38,552 bases of DNA. It comes from Gemmataceae bacterium. GTDB lineage: Bacteria > Planctomycetota > Planctomycetia > Gemmatales > Gemmataceae. The position numbers were made by a program, and so were the translations under genes. Position 1 is the first letter of the stretch. Each line of letters opens with the position of its first letter. Below, piece after piece: positions 15,709 through 25,398 of the stretch. The stretch covers positions 1 to 38,552 of the forward strand of contig SIAQ01000044.1 of assembly GCA_009697105.1 (NCBI GenBank). The letters are read 5' to 3'. The notes under the pieces are model-generated. The model was not told where the DNA came from, ran no database searches, and worked only from the letters and a program-made list of their open reading frames with translations.

Positions 15709-17346
15709 TTATAGGAGATAAACGCTTGCGATCGTGAAGTAAATCACAATTCCTGTGACATCGACAAACGTTGCCACGAACGGACTCGACGCGATACCGG
15801 GATCGATGCCGATGCGGCGGAAAATGAGCGGCAGCATCGAGCCGACGAGAGTACCCCACAAGCAGATGATGGCGACGGCCAGGCCGATCACGGTGGCCAA
15901 GGACCAGCGGTTCACGGCTTTGGTGCGTAACTGACTATCCTTTGGGATATGGTAAAGTTTGAAGGCCACGCCTTCACCATCGTCGCCGTGCATTTTCTCG
16001 CCGGGTTTAGAATCCTCGATCTTCACGGACGTGCCTGCGGGAAGTATTATCTGCGTGCCGCCTTCGAATTTTGATTCCTGAACACAGCCAGTAGGAAATA
16101 CCAAACGATCCTTGCCGATATTCTCCACTCGACTTGCCTCGCCGATTGGAACACGAATGTAGAATTCATGATCGCGTTTAGTCATATTGCCTCGAACATC
16201 TTCGGGCGTGAAGCTGCCGCGAATGAAACCGATGACGCCAAGGGTCAGGCCAAGGACAAGCCCCATTGCCAGTTCATGGCGCAGCACTTTGGACCAGTCG
16301 CGCAACGTGACTTGGCCAAGCGCCATGGCGCGTGTGATAAGCGTCGCAGCCTGGGACCCCGAGTTGCCACCGGTCGAGATGCACAACGGTACGAAAAGGG
16401 CCAGCACGACGACGCTGTTGATCGCCTCGTCGAAGTGGGCAAGCGCGGTGAACGTAAACAACTCCGCGATGAACAGGCATGACAGCCAAAACGCGCGTTT
16501 GCGCCAAACGGTGACAAAGTTGGCGGTGAGGTAGTTCTCCGCCATCGGCCCGACGCCGCCCATGCGATGCGCGTCTTCGGTTGCTTCCTGAACGACGATG
16601 TCGATCACGTCGTCATGCGTGATGATACCGACCATGCGGTTGTGCTCGTCGAGCACTGGGATGGCGATCAAGTCGAACTGGGCCATCGTCTTCGCAACGG
16701 ATGCACGATCATCGGAAGCGCGGGATGAGACCGCCTGGTCTTCCATGATGTCCTTGATGAGCATGTGCCGCGGCGCGAGTATCAAATCTCGCAGCGAGAC
16801 GACGCCCATCAGGCGGTGCGATTCGTCGAGTACGAAGATGTAGTAGATCGTCTCCGTTTCCGGCGCTTGCAATCGCAATCGATCCAGCGATTCCGATGCC
16901 GTCAAGTGTGGCGGCAGCCAGGCGTAGTCGGTCGTCATCAACGCGCCGGCGGTGTTCACTCCTTGGCGCACCAAAGTGGCGATGTCGCGGCGGTTCGCTT
17001 CGTCGACGAGTCGCAGCAGGCTCTCGGTGACCTTCGGCATCAGCCTGCGCATCAGGTCCACGCGGTCATCGTGGGACATCTCGCCGATAAGCTGGGCCAT
17101 ATGCTCGCGGCCCGTGCCCTCGACCATTTGCACCTGGGAATCGATCGGGAAGTATTCGAAGACCGTGGCTTGCACACGGATCGTTGTCTGCTTGAGAAAC
17201 CGCCAAACCTGATCGACAGGCAGGTCGCACGCCAGCGCCTCGGCAACCGTCGCCGGATGCAGCGATTCGCAAAATGCTTTCATGCCGACGTCGTCGTTTT
17301 CTTGAAGGAGATATCTTACTTCGGGCGTGAACAGCGGGTGAGCCAT
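15709..17346 (-). CDS. mgtE: Magnesium transporter MgtE with large extracytoplasmic insert
   Basis: The product has 545 residues, about 95 more than usual. The domains are: MgtE N-terminal helical domain (1-130), two CBS domains (about 135-255) that sense Mg2+ in the family, the connecting helix, then five transmembrane helices (about 285-305, 310-325, 355-377, 481-508, 522-545). The conserved pore motif GGNSGSQA is at 326-333 and Asp529 is the conserved acidic residue of the last helix. Between helices three and four sits an extra segment of about 100 residues (379-480), hydrophilic and beta-rich. By the known MgtE topology this faces the periplasm. It imports Mg2+ through a gated channel. 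AAGGAA precedes ATG 17346. It lies 113 bp downstream of panC on the same strand, separated by a palindromic repeat. Confidence 0.95.
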   Translation of the reverse strand: MAHPLFTPEVRYLLQENDDVGMKAFCESLHPATVAEALACDLPVDQVWRFLKQTTIRVQATVFEYFPIDSQVQMVEGTGREHMAQLIGEMSHDDRVDLMRRLMPKVTESLLRLVDEANRRDIATLVRQGVNTAGALMTTDYAWLPPHLTASESLDRLRLQAPETETIYYIFVLDESHRLMGVVSLRDLILAPRHMLIKDIMEDQAVSSRASDDRASVAKTMAQFDLIAIPVLDEHNRMVGIITHDDVIDIVVQEATEDAHRMGGVGPMAENYLTANFVTVWRKRAFWLSCLFIAELFTFTALAHFDEAINSVVVLALFVPLCISTGGNSGSQAATLITRAMALGQVTLRDWSKVLRHELAMGLVLGLTLGVIGFIRGSFTPEDVRGNMTKRDHEFYIRVPIGEASRVENIGKDRLVFPTGCVQESKFEGGTQIILPAGTSVKIEDSKPGEKMHGDDGEGVAFKLYHIPKDSQLRTKAVNRWSLATVIGLAVAIICLWGTLVGSMLPLIFRRIGIDPGIASSPFVATFVDVTGIVIYFTIASVYLL

Positions 17347-17359
17347 ATTACGTTTCCTT

Positions 17360-17465
17360 GTTTAGCCGTTTGCCTTTGACGAGCGCGTGGCGCGTCCAAT
17401 CGACAACCATGGCGAAAACTACATTGGCACTGCCGTCCGCGTTCGCCAAAGGCAAACGGCTAAAC
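17360..17465. repeat. GTTTAGCCG-family palindromic repeat between panC and mgtE
   Basis: The left arm GTTTAGCCGTTTGCCTTTG pairs with the right arm AAAGGCAAACGGCTAAAC across a 50-60 base unrelated loop. The element fills nearly the whole gap. Its right end provides the TAG stop codon of panC (17460-17462), and its left end abuts the ribosome site of mgtE. Confidence 0.85.
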
Positions 17466-18311
17466 GACGAGCATGATATTGTCGATCAATCGCGTCGCGC
17501 CAACGAACACCGCGAGCGCCACCAATACATTCCCATGAACCAAGGTCAACGGCGTCAGCGTGTCGCAATCCACGACGGCGATGTAATCGATCCGCATGTG
17601 CGGTGTGGCTGCGATCAGCGCCGTGGTCTGGCCAATTAGCGCAGCCACATCGCGTTCACCGGCAACAACGGCGTACCGCAGCGCTGATAGCACGCGGAAG
17701 AGCACCGGCGCGCTGGTTCGCTCCGATGCGTTCAAGTACACATTTCGCGAACTCATCGCCAAACCGTCAGGTTCACGCACGATCGGGCAGATCGCCATTT
17801 CCACGGGCACGTTCAGGTCGCGCACCATGCGCGACAAGAGTAAGGCCTGCTGTGCATCCTTTTGCCCGAAGAAGGCGATGTCGGGTTGCACAATGTTGAA
17901 CAGCTTGAGCACCACCGTCGCCACGCCGCGAAAATGGCCTGACCGGGATGCGCCGCACAGCACGTTCTGCAAATCGTGAATCTCGACATAGGTCTTGAAG
18001 TCGTAGCCATACATTGTTTCAGGCGTCGGATTAAGGATGAGATCAACGCCTGCTTGGGAGCAAAGCTCAACATCCCGCTCGAACGGCCTCGGATAGCGAG
18101 AGAGGTCTTCCTTCGGTCCGAATTGCGTCGGATTGACGAAGATCGACACGACGACGAAGCCGGTCTCCGCGCGAGCACGCTCGATCAGGCTGAGATGGCC
18201 GGCGTGCAGTGCGCCCATCGTTGGCACCAGGCCAACACGCTGGCCCGCAGACTTCGCGGTGTGAATGGCGGCGCGGCAATCAGGGATGGTAGTGGCAATG
18301 AGCGGTGGCAT
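17460..18311 (-). CDS. panC: Pantoate--beta-alanine ligase
   Basis: From ATG 18311 the product has 283 residues, the normal family length; the upstream open frame (to 18428) is repeat sequence. GGTCGGAG lies upstream. It condenses pantoate with beta-alanine using ATP, the last step of pantothenate synthesis, in the cytoplasm. Motifs: VPTMGALHAGH (29-39, HxGH nucleotide-binding signature), SIFVNPTQFGPKEDLSRYPR, RSGHFRGVATVVLKLFNIV, FGQKDAQQ, and EPDGLAMSSRNVYL (KMSKS-like region). No panB or panD is adjacent. The final residues and stop are continuous with a palindromic repeat. Confidence 0.97.
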   Translation of the reverse strand: MPPLIATTIPDCRAAIHTAKSAGQRVGLVPTMGALHAGHLSLIERARAETGFVVVSIFVNPTQFGPKEDLSRYPRPFERDVELCSQAGVDLILNPTPETMYGYDFKTYVEIHDLQNVLCGASRSGHFRGVATVVLKLFNIVQPDIAFFGQKDAQQALLLSRMVRDLNVPVEMAICPIVREPDGLAMSSRNVYLNASERTSAPVLFRVLSALRYAVVAGERDVAALIGQTTALIAATPHMRIDYIAVVDCDTLTPLTLVHGNVLVALAVFVGATRLIDNIMLVV

Positions 18312-18345
18312 AGACTCCGACCAAAAAAATACTTGTATGCGTGTC

Positions 18346-18443
18346 AGCGAGTTGTAGGGTGTGTCAAGCGTCAGCGCCGACGCACCAGCGTGTGCAAGCA
18401 TTGGTGCGTCGGCGCTGACGCTTGACACACCCTACAACTCGCT
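18346..18443. repeat. Perfect 42-bp inverted repeat upstream of panC
   Basis: Arms 18346-18387 and 18402-18443 are exact complements (start AGCGAGTTGTAGGGTGTGTC) around a 14-base loop. The element sits between the CYTH gene and panC, in the panC leader region. It is a palindromic repeat of MITE type with no coding content. Confidence 0.9.
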
Positions 18444-18446
18444 TGC

Positions 18447-18525
18447 GATCCTGTCAGAGCCACGCACGAAGTAAGTAGTTGGGCTCGTTCAAACCGCTTA
18501 CTGCGTGCGCGGCTCTGACAGGATC
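18447..18525. repeat. Second palindromic repeat, overlapping the CYTH gene end
   Basis: The left arm GATCCTGTCAGAGCCACGCA and the right arm ending GCGGCTCTGACAGGATC pair over 29 bases with two mismatches. The right arm is read as the last eight residues and stop of the CYTH protein. Confidence 0.85.
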
Positions 18526-19073
18526 TCGCCGCGTTCCAGCACCATATGTAAGTAAGATCGGCGTTCGACCTCGTGCAAATTCAGTTCGCCAGCGATTTCG
18601 ATCAACACGCGTTCCGCCACGCCTCGCTGCGACGCCTCCGCGACGATCTCGATCTCGACGAATTGGCCGAGGGCTTCAACTTCGTCGAAACAAACCTCGA
18701 CCGCGAAGCCGCCTTGCGTCAGTTGCGAAACGGTGCGGCGTTTCTTGACGACCGCTGTCGGGCGATAGCCGAGAAGTTGGACCATCTGCCGAAACGCGTC
18801 AGCCGTCACGTCGCCCGACGCCAAGGCGATTTCGATTTCCGTGCGTGTCTTGGCCAGGCCACCTTGTTTCGGTCCTTTATAGGTAATGCGGTTCTCGTTC
18901 CCAATGATGCGCAGGCGAAACGCTTCGTCCGTCTTCGCAAAATCGCGATCCGGTGCGTTGAAGTAATGGTCGGCTTCCTCAATTGTCGGCTGCACCTTTG
19001 CCTGCAATAGTGCGAGTGTCGCACGAGCCTCGGCAAAATCGGCGACGCGGTATTTCAGTTCGATTTCGAGCAT
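18498..19073 (-). CDS. CYTH domain protein (class IV adenylate cyclase / triphosphatase type)
   Basis: From ATG 19073 the product has 191 residues, starting MLEIELKYR, which contains the ExExK signature of the CYTH tunnel fold; GGAAGG lies upstream. Further hallmarks are DHYFNAPDRDF, FRLRI, ITYKGPK, TRTEIEI, a basic VVKKRRT, and FVEIEI near the C-terminus. CYTH enzymes use a divalent cation to act on triphosphates: CyaB-type cyclase, thiamine triphosphatase or inorganic triphosphatase. Sequence alone does not decide which; the CyaB-like subgroup fits best. It is the first gene of a minus-strand run towards panC. Its last residues (ILSEPRTQ) and stop come from a palindromic repeat. Confidence 0.88.
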   Translation of the reverse strand: MLEIELKYRVADFAEARATLALLQAKVQPTIEEADHYFNAPDRDFAKTDEAFRLRIIGNENRITYKGPKQGGLAKTRTEIEIALASGDVTADAFRQMVQLLGYRPTAVVKKRRTVSQLTQGGFAVEVCFDEVEALGQFVEIEIVAEASQRGVAERVLIEIAGELNLHEVERRSYLHMVLERGEILSEPRTQ

Positions 19074-19204
19074 TTCAAACCTTCCTTCCCGTAATCCGCA
19101 CACGCAAGTTCGCCCTCCGGTTGCGTTCTTTGTGTAGAATTAAGGTACTCGTCCCAAAAGAACCAGATCATTCACGAAGAATTCATTCTTTGTTCGAGGA
19201 AGGC

Positions 19205-19537
19205 ATGAGTGACTTTCAAACCGTATGCAAACTGAGCGAACTCCGTGAAGGCGAGGGCAAAACAATCGCCGTCGGCAAAAAGATGATCGCCCTGTTCCTC
19301 GTCAACGGCGAACCGCACGCCATCGAAGACATGTGCCCTCACATGGGCGCGTCATTGGCCGGCGGCTATTTCGACAACGGCGTCATCACCTGCCCCTGGC
19401 ATGCCTGGCGCTTTCGCGTCACCGATGGCACCTGGGTTGACAACCCGCGCGTGAAGATCAGTTGCTATGCCATTCGCGTCGTTGATTCTAATGTGCAAAT
19501 CCAACTCACCAAGCCCACTGCGGAGAAAATACCATGA
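19205..19537 (+). CDS. Rieske [2Fe-2S] ferredoxin-like protein
   Basis: From ATG 19205 (GAGGAAGG directly upstream) the product has 110 residues; longer in-frame readings upstream lack family similarity. It shows both Rieske cluster boxes: CPHMG (Cys44, His46) and CPWHAW (Cys63, His66). The small size and lack of a membrane anchor match NirD-like or dioxygenase-type Rieske ferredoxins, so it is a soluble one-electron carrier. It overlaps the following cytochrome c gene by ATGA, indicating translational coupling, although the partner carries an export signal and this protein does not. Confidence 0.92.
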   Translation: MSDFQTVCKLSELREGEGKTIAVGKKMIALFLVNGEPHAIEDMCPHMGASLAGGYFDNGVITCPWHAWRFRVTDGTWVDNPRVKISCYAIRVVDSNVQIQLTKPTAEKIP

Positions 19538-20031
19538 TCTCGCGCATCCGACTCACAGCGATCGCCTTCTTCGTCGGCATCATGGCCGCATTTCCATTGT
19601 CGGCCCAGCAATTGCCCAAGGGCAAGATTACACCCAAACTTGAACCGATCGCGGAAACCAAGCTACTCATGGAGGGCCTGGCGCATGCCAACTTTCGCGG
19701 CCTGGAACGCAATCTGCTCAAGAATCCGATCGACGACCAGAGCTGGACGTTCGCACGTGGCCAGGCGCTGTTGATCGCGGAGACGGCCAACCTATTGATG
19801 ATGCGTCCGCCAAAAACACAAGGTCAGGCCACATGGTTCGAGCACACGATGAACATGCGGACCCAGGCGACGCAGTTAGCCCAACGGCTGGCGAAGAAAG
19901 ACATCGAGCAATCGAAGCTCGGCATGACGCAACTTGCGGGCAGCTGCAATCGCTGTCATCAGACGTTCCGCGTGCCGGTCGAAATCGTGCCGTTCCCCGC
20001 TCCCGATGCGCCGCCGGCGCGAAAGGTGTAA
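19534..20031 (+). CDS. Exported cytochrome c (c'-like, C-terminal heme)
   Basis: The product has 165 residues. A signal peptide (1-25, ending PLSAQ) precedes a mostly helical body (about 40-135) and a single heme site CNRCH (Cys138-His142) near the C-terminus. This arrangement is that of class II cytochromes (c' and cytochrome b562-like four-helix bundles). It is expected in the periplasm as a one-heme electron carrier or sensor. Its start overlaps the Rieske gene stop (ATGA, 19534-19537), so the two are made together. Confidence 0.88.
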   Translation: MISRIRLTAIAFFVGIMAAFPLSAQQLPKGKITPKLEPIAETKLLMEGLAHANFRGLERNLLKNPIDDQSWTFARGQALLIAETANLLMMRPPKTQGQATWFEHTMNMRTQATQLAQRLAKKDIEQSKLGMTQLAGSCNRCHQTFRVPVEIVPFPAPDAPPARKV

Positions 20032-20083
20032 CTGCAAAGCAAGGGGATTTTGAGCCACGACTCGCCGATCCCCACCAAGAAAT

Positions 20084-20222
20084 GAACCACAGAGGCACAG
20101 AGGCACTGAGAAAAACATCAGGAAGGTGCGTAAATACTTTCCATGAATGTATGATGGTGACCACCAATAGCTGTAATGCCTCAACTCCCAAATCATCGTA
20201 TTCTCTCTGTGTCTCTGTGGTT
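20084..20222. repeat. AACCACAGAGGCACAGAGG-type inverted repeat
   Basis: The left arm AACCACAGAGGCACAGAGG (20085-20103) matches, with a few mismatches, the complement of the right arm CTCTCTGTGTCTCTGTGGTT (20203-20222). The centre is AT-rich and has no supported gene. It fills much of the 355-bp gap between the cytochrome and membrane protein genes. This motif is very widespread in environmental bacterial genomes. Confidence 0.65.
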
Positions 20223-20386
20223 GTTTTTGGAGTGGAGATGGGCGAGTAGCGTCGATTTTGAACTTGGTATAAAATCTCGTTCCCTGGCAAGCGAAGAACC
20301 TTTTGGCATGCTTGACGCCAGATCGCGTAGGCGTTAGTACAATCGTCTGTACGAATTCAAATCAACAACCCGAAAGGCTGGAACCC

Positions 20387-21253
20387 ATGGCCGAACCGAC
20401 CCCGCCTGCCGCGACTCCTGCACCCCCTGTTTCGCCGATACCGCAGCCCGCACCACCGCAGCGGCGGAAGATCGTGATCGTCAGCCATTCCACGCTCTTC
20501 TACTGGTGGCCGGTCTGGGCCGTCGGGTTCCTGATGACGATCATTTCGTTTTTCGGAGATCTGCTTGCGGTAGTGCCCAATGGCACACATTCGCAACCCA
20601 ACATAATGGTCGACGTGGAAGTAAAAGGAAAAAAAGAACAGGCCCAGCGTGATGTGTTGGTTCTTCCGAAGGGCTACGCTGGCACCGACCGCGAACCTAA
20701 ACTTCATATCGCGAGGACCAAGAATGCCGGCGTCGTTTTCGTGGCCATTTTGTTGCTGGTGATTGTGATTACCAACATTCCCTTGCGTGGGCTGTGGTCG
20801 TTCATTGTGATCATGTTTATCGTCTTCTTCACTATTATTTTTTCCATCATGGATTGGTGGGCAGGCATTTTCAAATATTTCAGTTTCCTCGACATCCGCA
20901 TCAACATGGCCGGATATTTCGTGATTTCATCGGTGCTGTTCGTGCTTTGGTTGTTCGTGTTCATGTTCTTTGATCGCCAGATTTACATGGTCTTTGAACC
21001 GGGCCAATTGCGTTTGCGTCAAGCGATTGGCGATGCCGAGACGACCTACGACACCACCGGCATGACGACGATGAAACAGCGCGGCGATCTCTTCCGCCAT
21101 TGGATATTGGGCATTGGGTCCGGCGATCTGATCGTCAAGACCTCCGGCGCGAACGCCACCGAAATCCACATGAACAACGTGCTCTTCATCGGCTACAAGC
21201 ATGCCGAGATCGAAGAATTGCTGCGTTCACGTGAAGTAGTCGCCGGCAATTAG
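20387..21253 (+). CDS. Four-helix membrane protein with cytoplasmic C-terminal domain, unknown function
   Basis: From ATG 20387 the product has 288 residues. Residues 1-28 are Pro/Ala-rich. Hydrophobic helices lie at about 37-60, 112-130, 135-155 and 170-195. Between the first two is a soluble loop of about 50 residues. The C-terminal 90 residues (from QIYMVFEPGQLRLRQAIGD) form a soluble alpha/beta segment that could be a PH-like fold, but this is inference. No catalytic motif is visible. The gene stands alone and ends at a clear rho-independent terminator. Confidence 0.75.
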   Translation: MAEPTPPAATPAPPVSPIPQPAPPQRRKIVIVSHSTLFYWWPVWAVGFLMTIISFFGDLLAVVPNGTHSQPNIMVDVEVKGKKEQAQRDVLVLPKGYAGTDREPKLHIARTKNAGVVFVAILLLVIVITNIPLRGLWSFIVIMFIVFFTIIFSIMDWWAGIFKYFSFLDIRINMAGYFVISSVLFVLWLFVFMFFDRQIYMVFEPGQLRLRQAIGDAETTYDTTGMTTMKQRGDLFRHWILGIGSGDLIVKTSGANATEIHMNNVLFIGYKHAEIEELLRSREVVAGN

Positions 21254-21273
21254 CGAAACTACGGTGTGCGAAT

Positions 21274-21315
21274 AAAACCGAATGGGAGGCTAACGACCTC
21301 CCACTCGGTTTTTTC
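21274..21315 (+). terminator. Rho-independent terminator after the membrane protein gene
   Basis: The stem ACCGAATGGGAGG / CCTCCCACTCGGT (one mismatch) with a short loop is followed by six T, starting 20 bp after the stop at 21253. It separates this gene from the DUF1549/1553 gene at 21381. Confidence 0.9.
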
Positions 21316-21380
21316 GTGCGCAGCCATTACAATGAATGCGTCCCTCCCAACTGTATCAACCACCCGCCGGTAGAAACTCC

Positions 21381-23633
21381 ATGCGACATTTTCCGCTGTG
21401 CTGCACGTTCCTTTTTTCACTGACTTCGTCGCTTGCCGCCCAACCGCTGGAGCAGGCCAAGCTGGTCGAGTTTTTCGAGACCAGAGTTCGACCCGTGCTC
21501 GCGGAAACCTGTTTCTCGTGTCACAACAAGGACAAACAAAAAGGCGGCGTCGCGCTCGATCGCAAAGAGGCGGTGTTCAAGAAGAGCGATGAGCCGTTGG
21601 TCGTGCCGGGCCATCCCGAAAAGAGCTTGCTGATGCGTGTGATCCGCCAGGATGGCGAGGTCAAGATGCCGCCGGCGCCGAAAGCGAAGCTGTCGGCCCA
21701 GGCGATCGACGACATCGCTCTGTGGATCAAACTCGGCGCGGTTTGGCCGATCGAGAATACGGCGGCGGCAGCCGATCCGCGCAAGCACTGGGCATTTCAG
21801 CCGGTGAGGACGCCAGCGATTCCGATGGTCAAGAATGCCGAGTGGACGGCGAATCCAATCGATGCGTTCATCCTCGCCAAACTCGAAGCGAAAGGCCTGA
21901 CGCCAAACCCGCAGGCCGACGCACGCACGCTGTTACGGCGACTGGCCTACGATCTCACCGGTTTGCCGCCGACGTTCGCGGAGATCGAGGCCTTCACGAC
22001 GGAGACCGCCAGCAACCAGCAGGCATGGTCCGCGGCCGCGGATCGCTTGCTCGCCAGTCCGCATTACGGCGAGCGCTGGGCTCGGCATTGGCTGGATGTC
22101 GCCCGCTACGCCGACACGAAGGGCTACGTCTTTCAGGAGGAGCGCAAATACGCCTACGCCTACGGGTATCGCGACTATGTAGTAAAATCACTGAACGATG
22201 ATTTACCGTACGATAAATTTCTTATCGAGCAGATCGCTGCCGATCGGCTCGTCGCCAATAAGCAAGCACCAGCGAGCAGCCAGGCTGCGATGGGCTACCT
22301 CACGCTCGGTCGGCGGTTTCTTAACGACAGTCACGACATCATCGACGACCGCATCGACGTCATCACCCGCGGCATGCTCGGCCTGACTGTCACCTGCGCT
22401 CGCTGTCACGATCACAAGTACGACCCGATCTCGGCCCGCGATTACTATGGCCTCTATGGCGTGTTCAGCAGTTCGATCGAGCCCAAAGACCTACCGCTTT
22501 TGACGGAGCCGACGCAGACCAAGGAATATGTCGCGTTTCAGAAGACACTCGCAGACCTGGAAAAAACGGTGAAGAACTACGAGACAAAGTACAAGAAGGA
22601 ATTGGGCGAAAAGAACCGCAAGAACCGCGACGAGTTGCAAGCGTTGCAACGCAAAGTCGATGGCTTCAAGGCGAACTCGCCTGCCGCTCCCGCACGAGGC
22701 ATGGTGCTTATCGACCGCCCGAACCCCGGTGATGTTCGCGTGCTCCTGCGAGGCAATCCGAACTCCCCAGGGCCGATCGCGCCACGGCAGTTCCTGCCGA
22801 TCTTGACCGACAAAGCGACACCGTTCAAAGACGGCAGCGGGCGCTTGGAGTTGGCCCGTGCCATCGCCGACAAGAACAATCCGCTCACGGCTCGCGTCTT
22901 CGTCAACCGCGTTTGGATGCACCATTTCGGCTCTCCGCTCGTACCCACGCCAAGCGATTTTGGCTTGCGTAGCGATCCGCCCAGCCATCCCGAATTGCTC
23001 GATTACCTCGCTTGGCGTTTCATGGAAGACGGCTGGTCGATCAAGAAACTGCATCGCCTGATCGTCACGTCGAGAACGTATCAACTCGCCAGCACGGAGA
23101 ATCCGAAGGCCCGCGAGCTTGACTCGGACAATCGCCTGCTCGCCCGCGCCAATCGCCGACGCCTCGAGTTCGAGGCCCTGCGCGATTCGCTCCTCGCGGT
23201 TGCTGGCAATCTCGACCGCAGGTTGGGCGGTACCCCCGTGGAACTCACGAAAGCTCCGTGGCCCACGCGACGCACGCTCTACGGTTTCATCGACCGTCAA
23301 AATCTTCCTGGCGTCTTCCGCACGTTCGACTTCGCCAACCCGGACTCGTCGGCCCCGATGCGATTCCAAACGACGGTGCCGCAGCAGGCGCTGTTCATGC
23401 TCAACCACCCGTTCGTTCAGCAACAAACAAGCGTGTTGCTCAAACGCGAGGATGTGAATGTGAAGGAGCCAACCGAGAAGGTGCAACGGCTGCACCGCAT
23501 CATTTACGGCCGACCCGCCGATGCCGAGGAAATTCGCATCGGCCTGCAATTCACCGAATCGGCGGGCCCGTCGGCGTGGGAGCAATACACGCAAGCACTG
23601 CTTATGGCAAACGAGTTCGCGTTTGTGGATTGA
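21381..23633 (+). CDS. Planctomycete cytochrome C / DUF1549 / DUF1553 protein (second copy)
   Basis: From ATG 21381 the product has 750 residues with a signal peptide (MRHFPLCCTFLFSLTSSLAA, 1-20). The planctomycete cytochrome c domain carries CFSCH (Cys44, Cys47, His48) and MPPAPKAKLSAQAIDDIALWI. DUF1549 follows (PIDAFILAKLEAKGLTP to LDVARYADTKG and VTCARCHDHKYDP, second CxxCH), then a Lys-rich coiled coil (about 395-440) and DUF1553 (NPLTARVFVNRVWMHHFG, SRTYQLAS). It resembles the copy at 11953 over most of its length but lacks close DNA identity, so the duplication is old. The DUF1501 gene 155 bp downstream is the usual partner; the pair is believed to work outside the cytoplasm on complex polysaccharides. 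Confidence 0.95.
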   Translation: MRHFPLCCTFLFSLTSSLAAQPLEQAKLVEFFETRVRPVLAETCFSCHNKDKQKGGVALDRKEAVFKKSDEPLVVPGHPEKSLLMRVIRQDGEVKMPPAPKAKLSAQAIDDIALWIKLGAVWPIENTAAAADPRKHWAFQPVRTPAIPMVKNAEWTANPIDAFILAKLEAKGLTPNPQADARTLLRRLAYDLTGLPPTFAEIEAFTTETASNQQAWSAAADRLLASPHYGERWARHWLDVARYADTKGYVFQEERKYAYAYGYRDYVVKSLNDDLPYDKFLIEQIAADRLVANKQAPASSQAAMGYLTLGRRFLNDSHDIIDDRIDVITRGMLGLTVTCARCHDHKYDPISARDYYGLYGVFSSSIEPKDLPLLTEPTQTKEYVAFQKTLADLEKTVKNYETKYKKELGEKNRKNRDELQALQRKVDGFKANSPAAPARGMVLIDRPNPGDVRVLLRGNPNSPGPIAPRQFLPILTDKATPFKDGSGRLELARAIADKNNPLTARVFVNRVWMHHFGSPLVPTPSDFGLRSDPPSHPELLDYLAWRFMEDGWSIKKLHRLIVTSRTYQLASTENPKARELDSDNRLLARANRRRLEFEALRDSLLAVAGNLDRRLGGTPVELTKAPWPTRRTLYGFIDRQNLPGVFRTFDFANPDSSAPMRFQTTVPQQALFMLNHPFVQQQTSVLLKREDVNVKEPTEKVQRLHRIIYGRPADAEEIRIGLQFTESAGPSAWEQYTQALLMANEFAFVD

Positions 23634-23788
23634 TGCGTTGCTCAAATAGGTATCAGCTTGTGAACACCCAGAAGCAATGGTACGATTGCTTTGCTCTGTT
23701 GGCGGAATCGGCGGCGATTGACAAATACATTGAAGTAGGCGAAATCGACAGGTACAACTCGCCACACCCTGAATTCGGAACCCCCACC

Positions 23789-25237
<1,449 letters not shown>

Positions 25238-25240
25238 CAC

Positions 25241-25366
25241 TCCTTGACGCAAATCAGCGTGCTAACCAAGAACGACACGCTTGACGGCGGCACGGTCGTG
25301 CCCGGCTTTCGCCTGCCGCTGGCCGAACTCTTTCCGGATATGATCGAACCGGCTGCGGCGAATTAA
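25241..25366 (+). pseudogene. C-terminal remnant of a Uma2-family nuclease gene
   Basis: Immediately after the DUF1501 stop, an open frame reads SLTQISVLTKNDTLDGGTVV, then PGFRLPLAELFPDM, to a TAA at 25364-25366. DTLDGG...PGFRLPL.ELF is the usual end of Uma2 (DUF820) restriction-endonuclease-fold proteins. Only about 41 codons remain and there is no start, so the rest of the gene has been lost. Confidence 0.75.
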
Positions 25367-25398
25367 CGAACCTCAGGTCATCACTACACGTCGCAGGG

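Noticed and set aside
17347..17465. Mg2+ riboswitch upstream of mgtE
   Set aside because: The leader is occupied by a GTTTAGCCG palindrome also found elsewhere, with no M-box or ykoK-like conserved elements.
20084..20222. Short protein beginning near NHRGTEA within the inverted repeat
   Set aside because: This is translation of a widespread repeat, not a conserved gene.
23258..23788. In-frame upstream extension of the DUF1501 gene
   Set aside because: It overlaps the previous gene in another frame and lacks the Tat signal at its start; ATG 23789 places the twin-arginine motif correctly.
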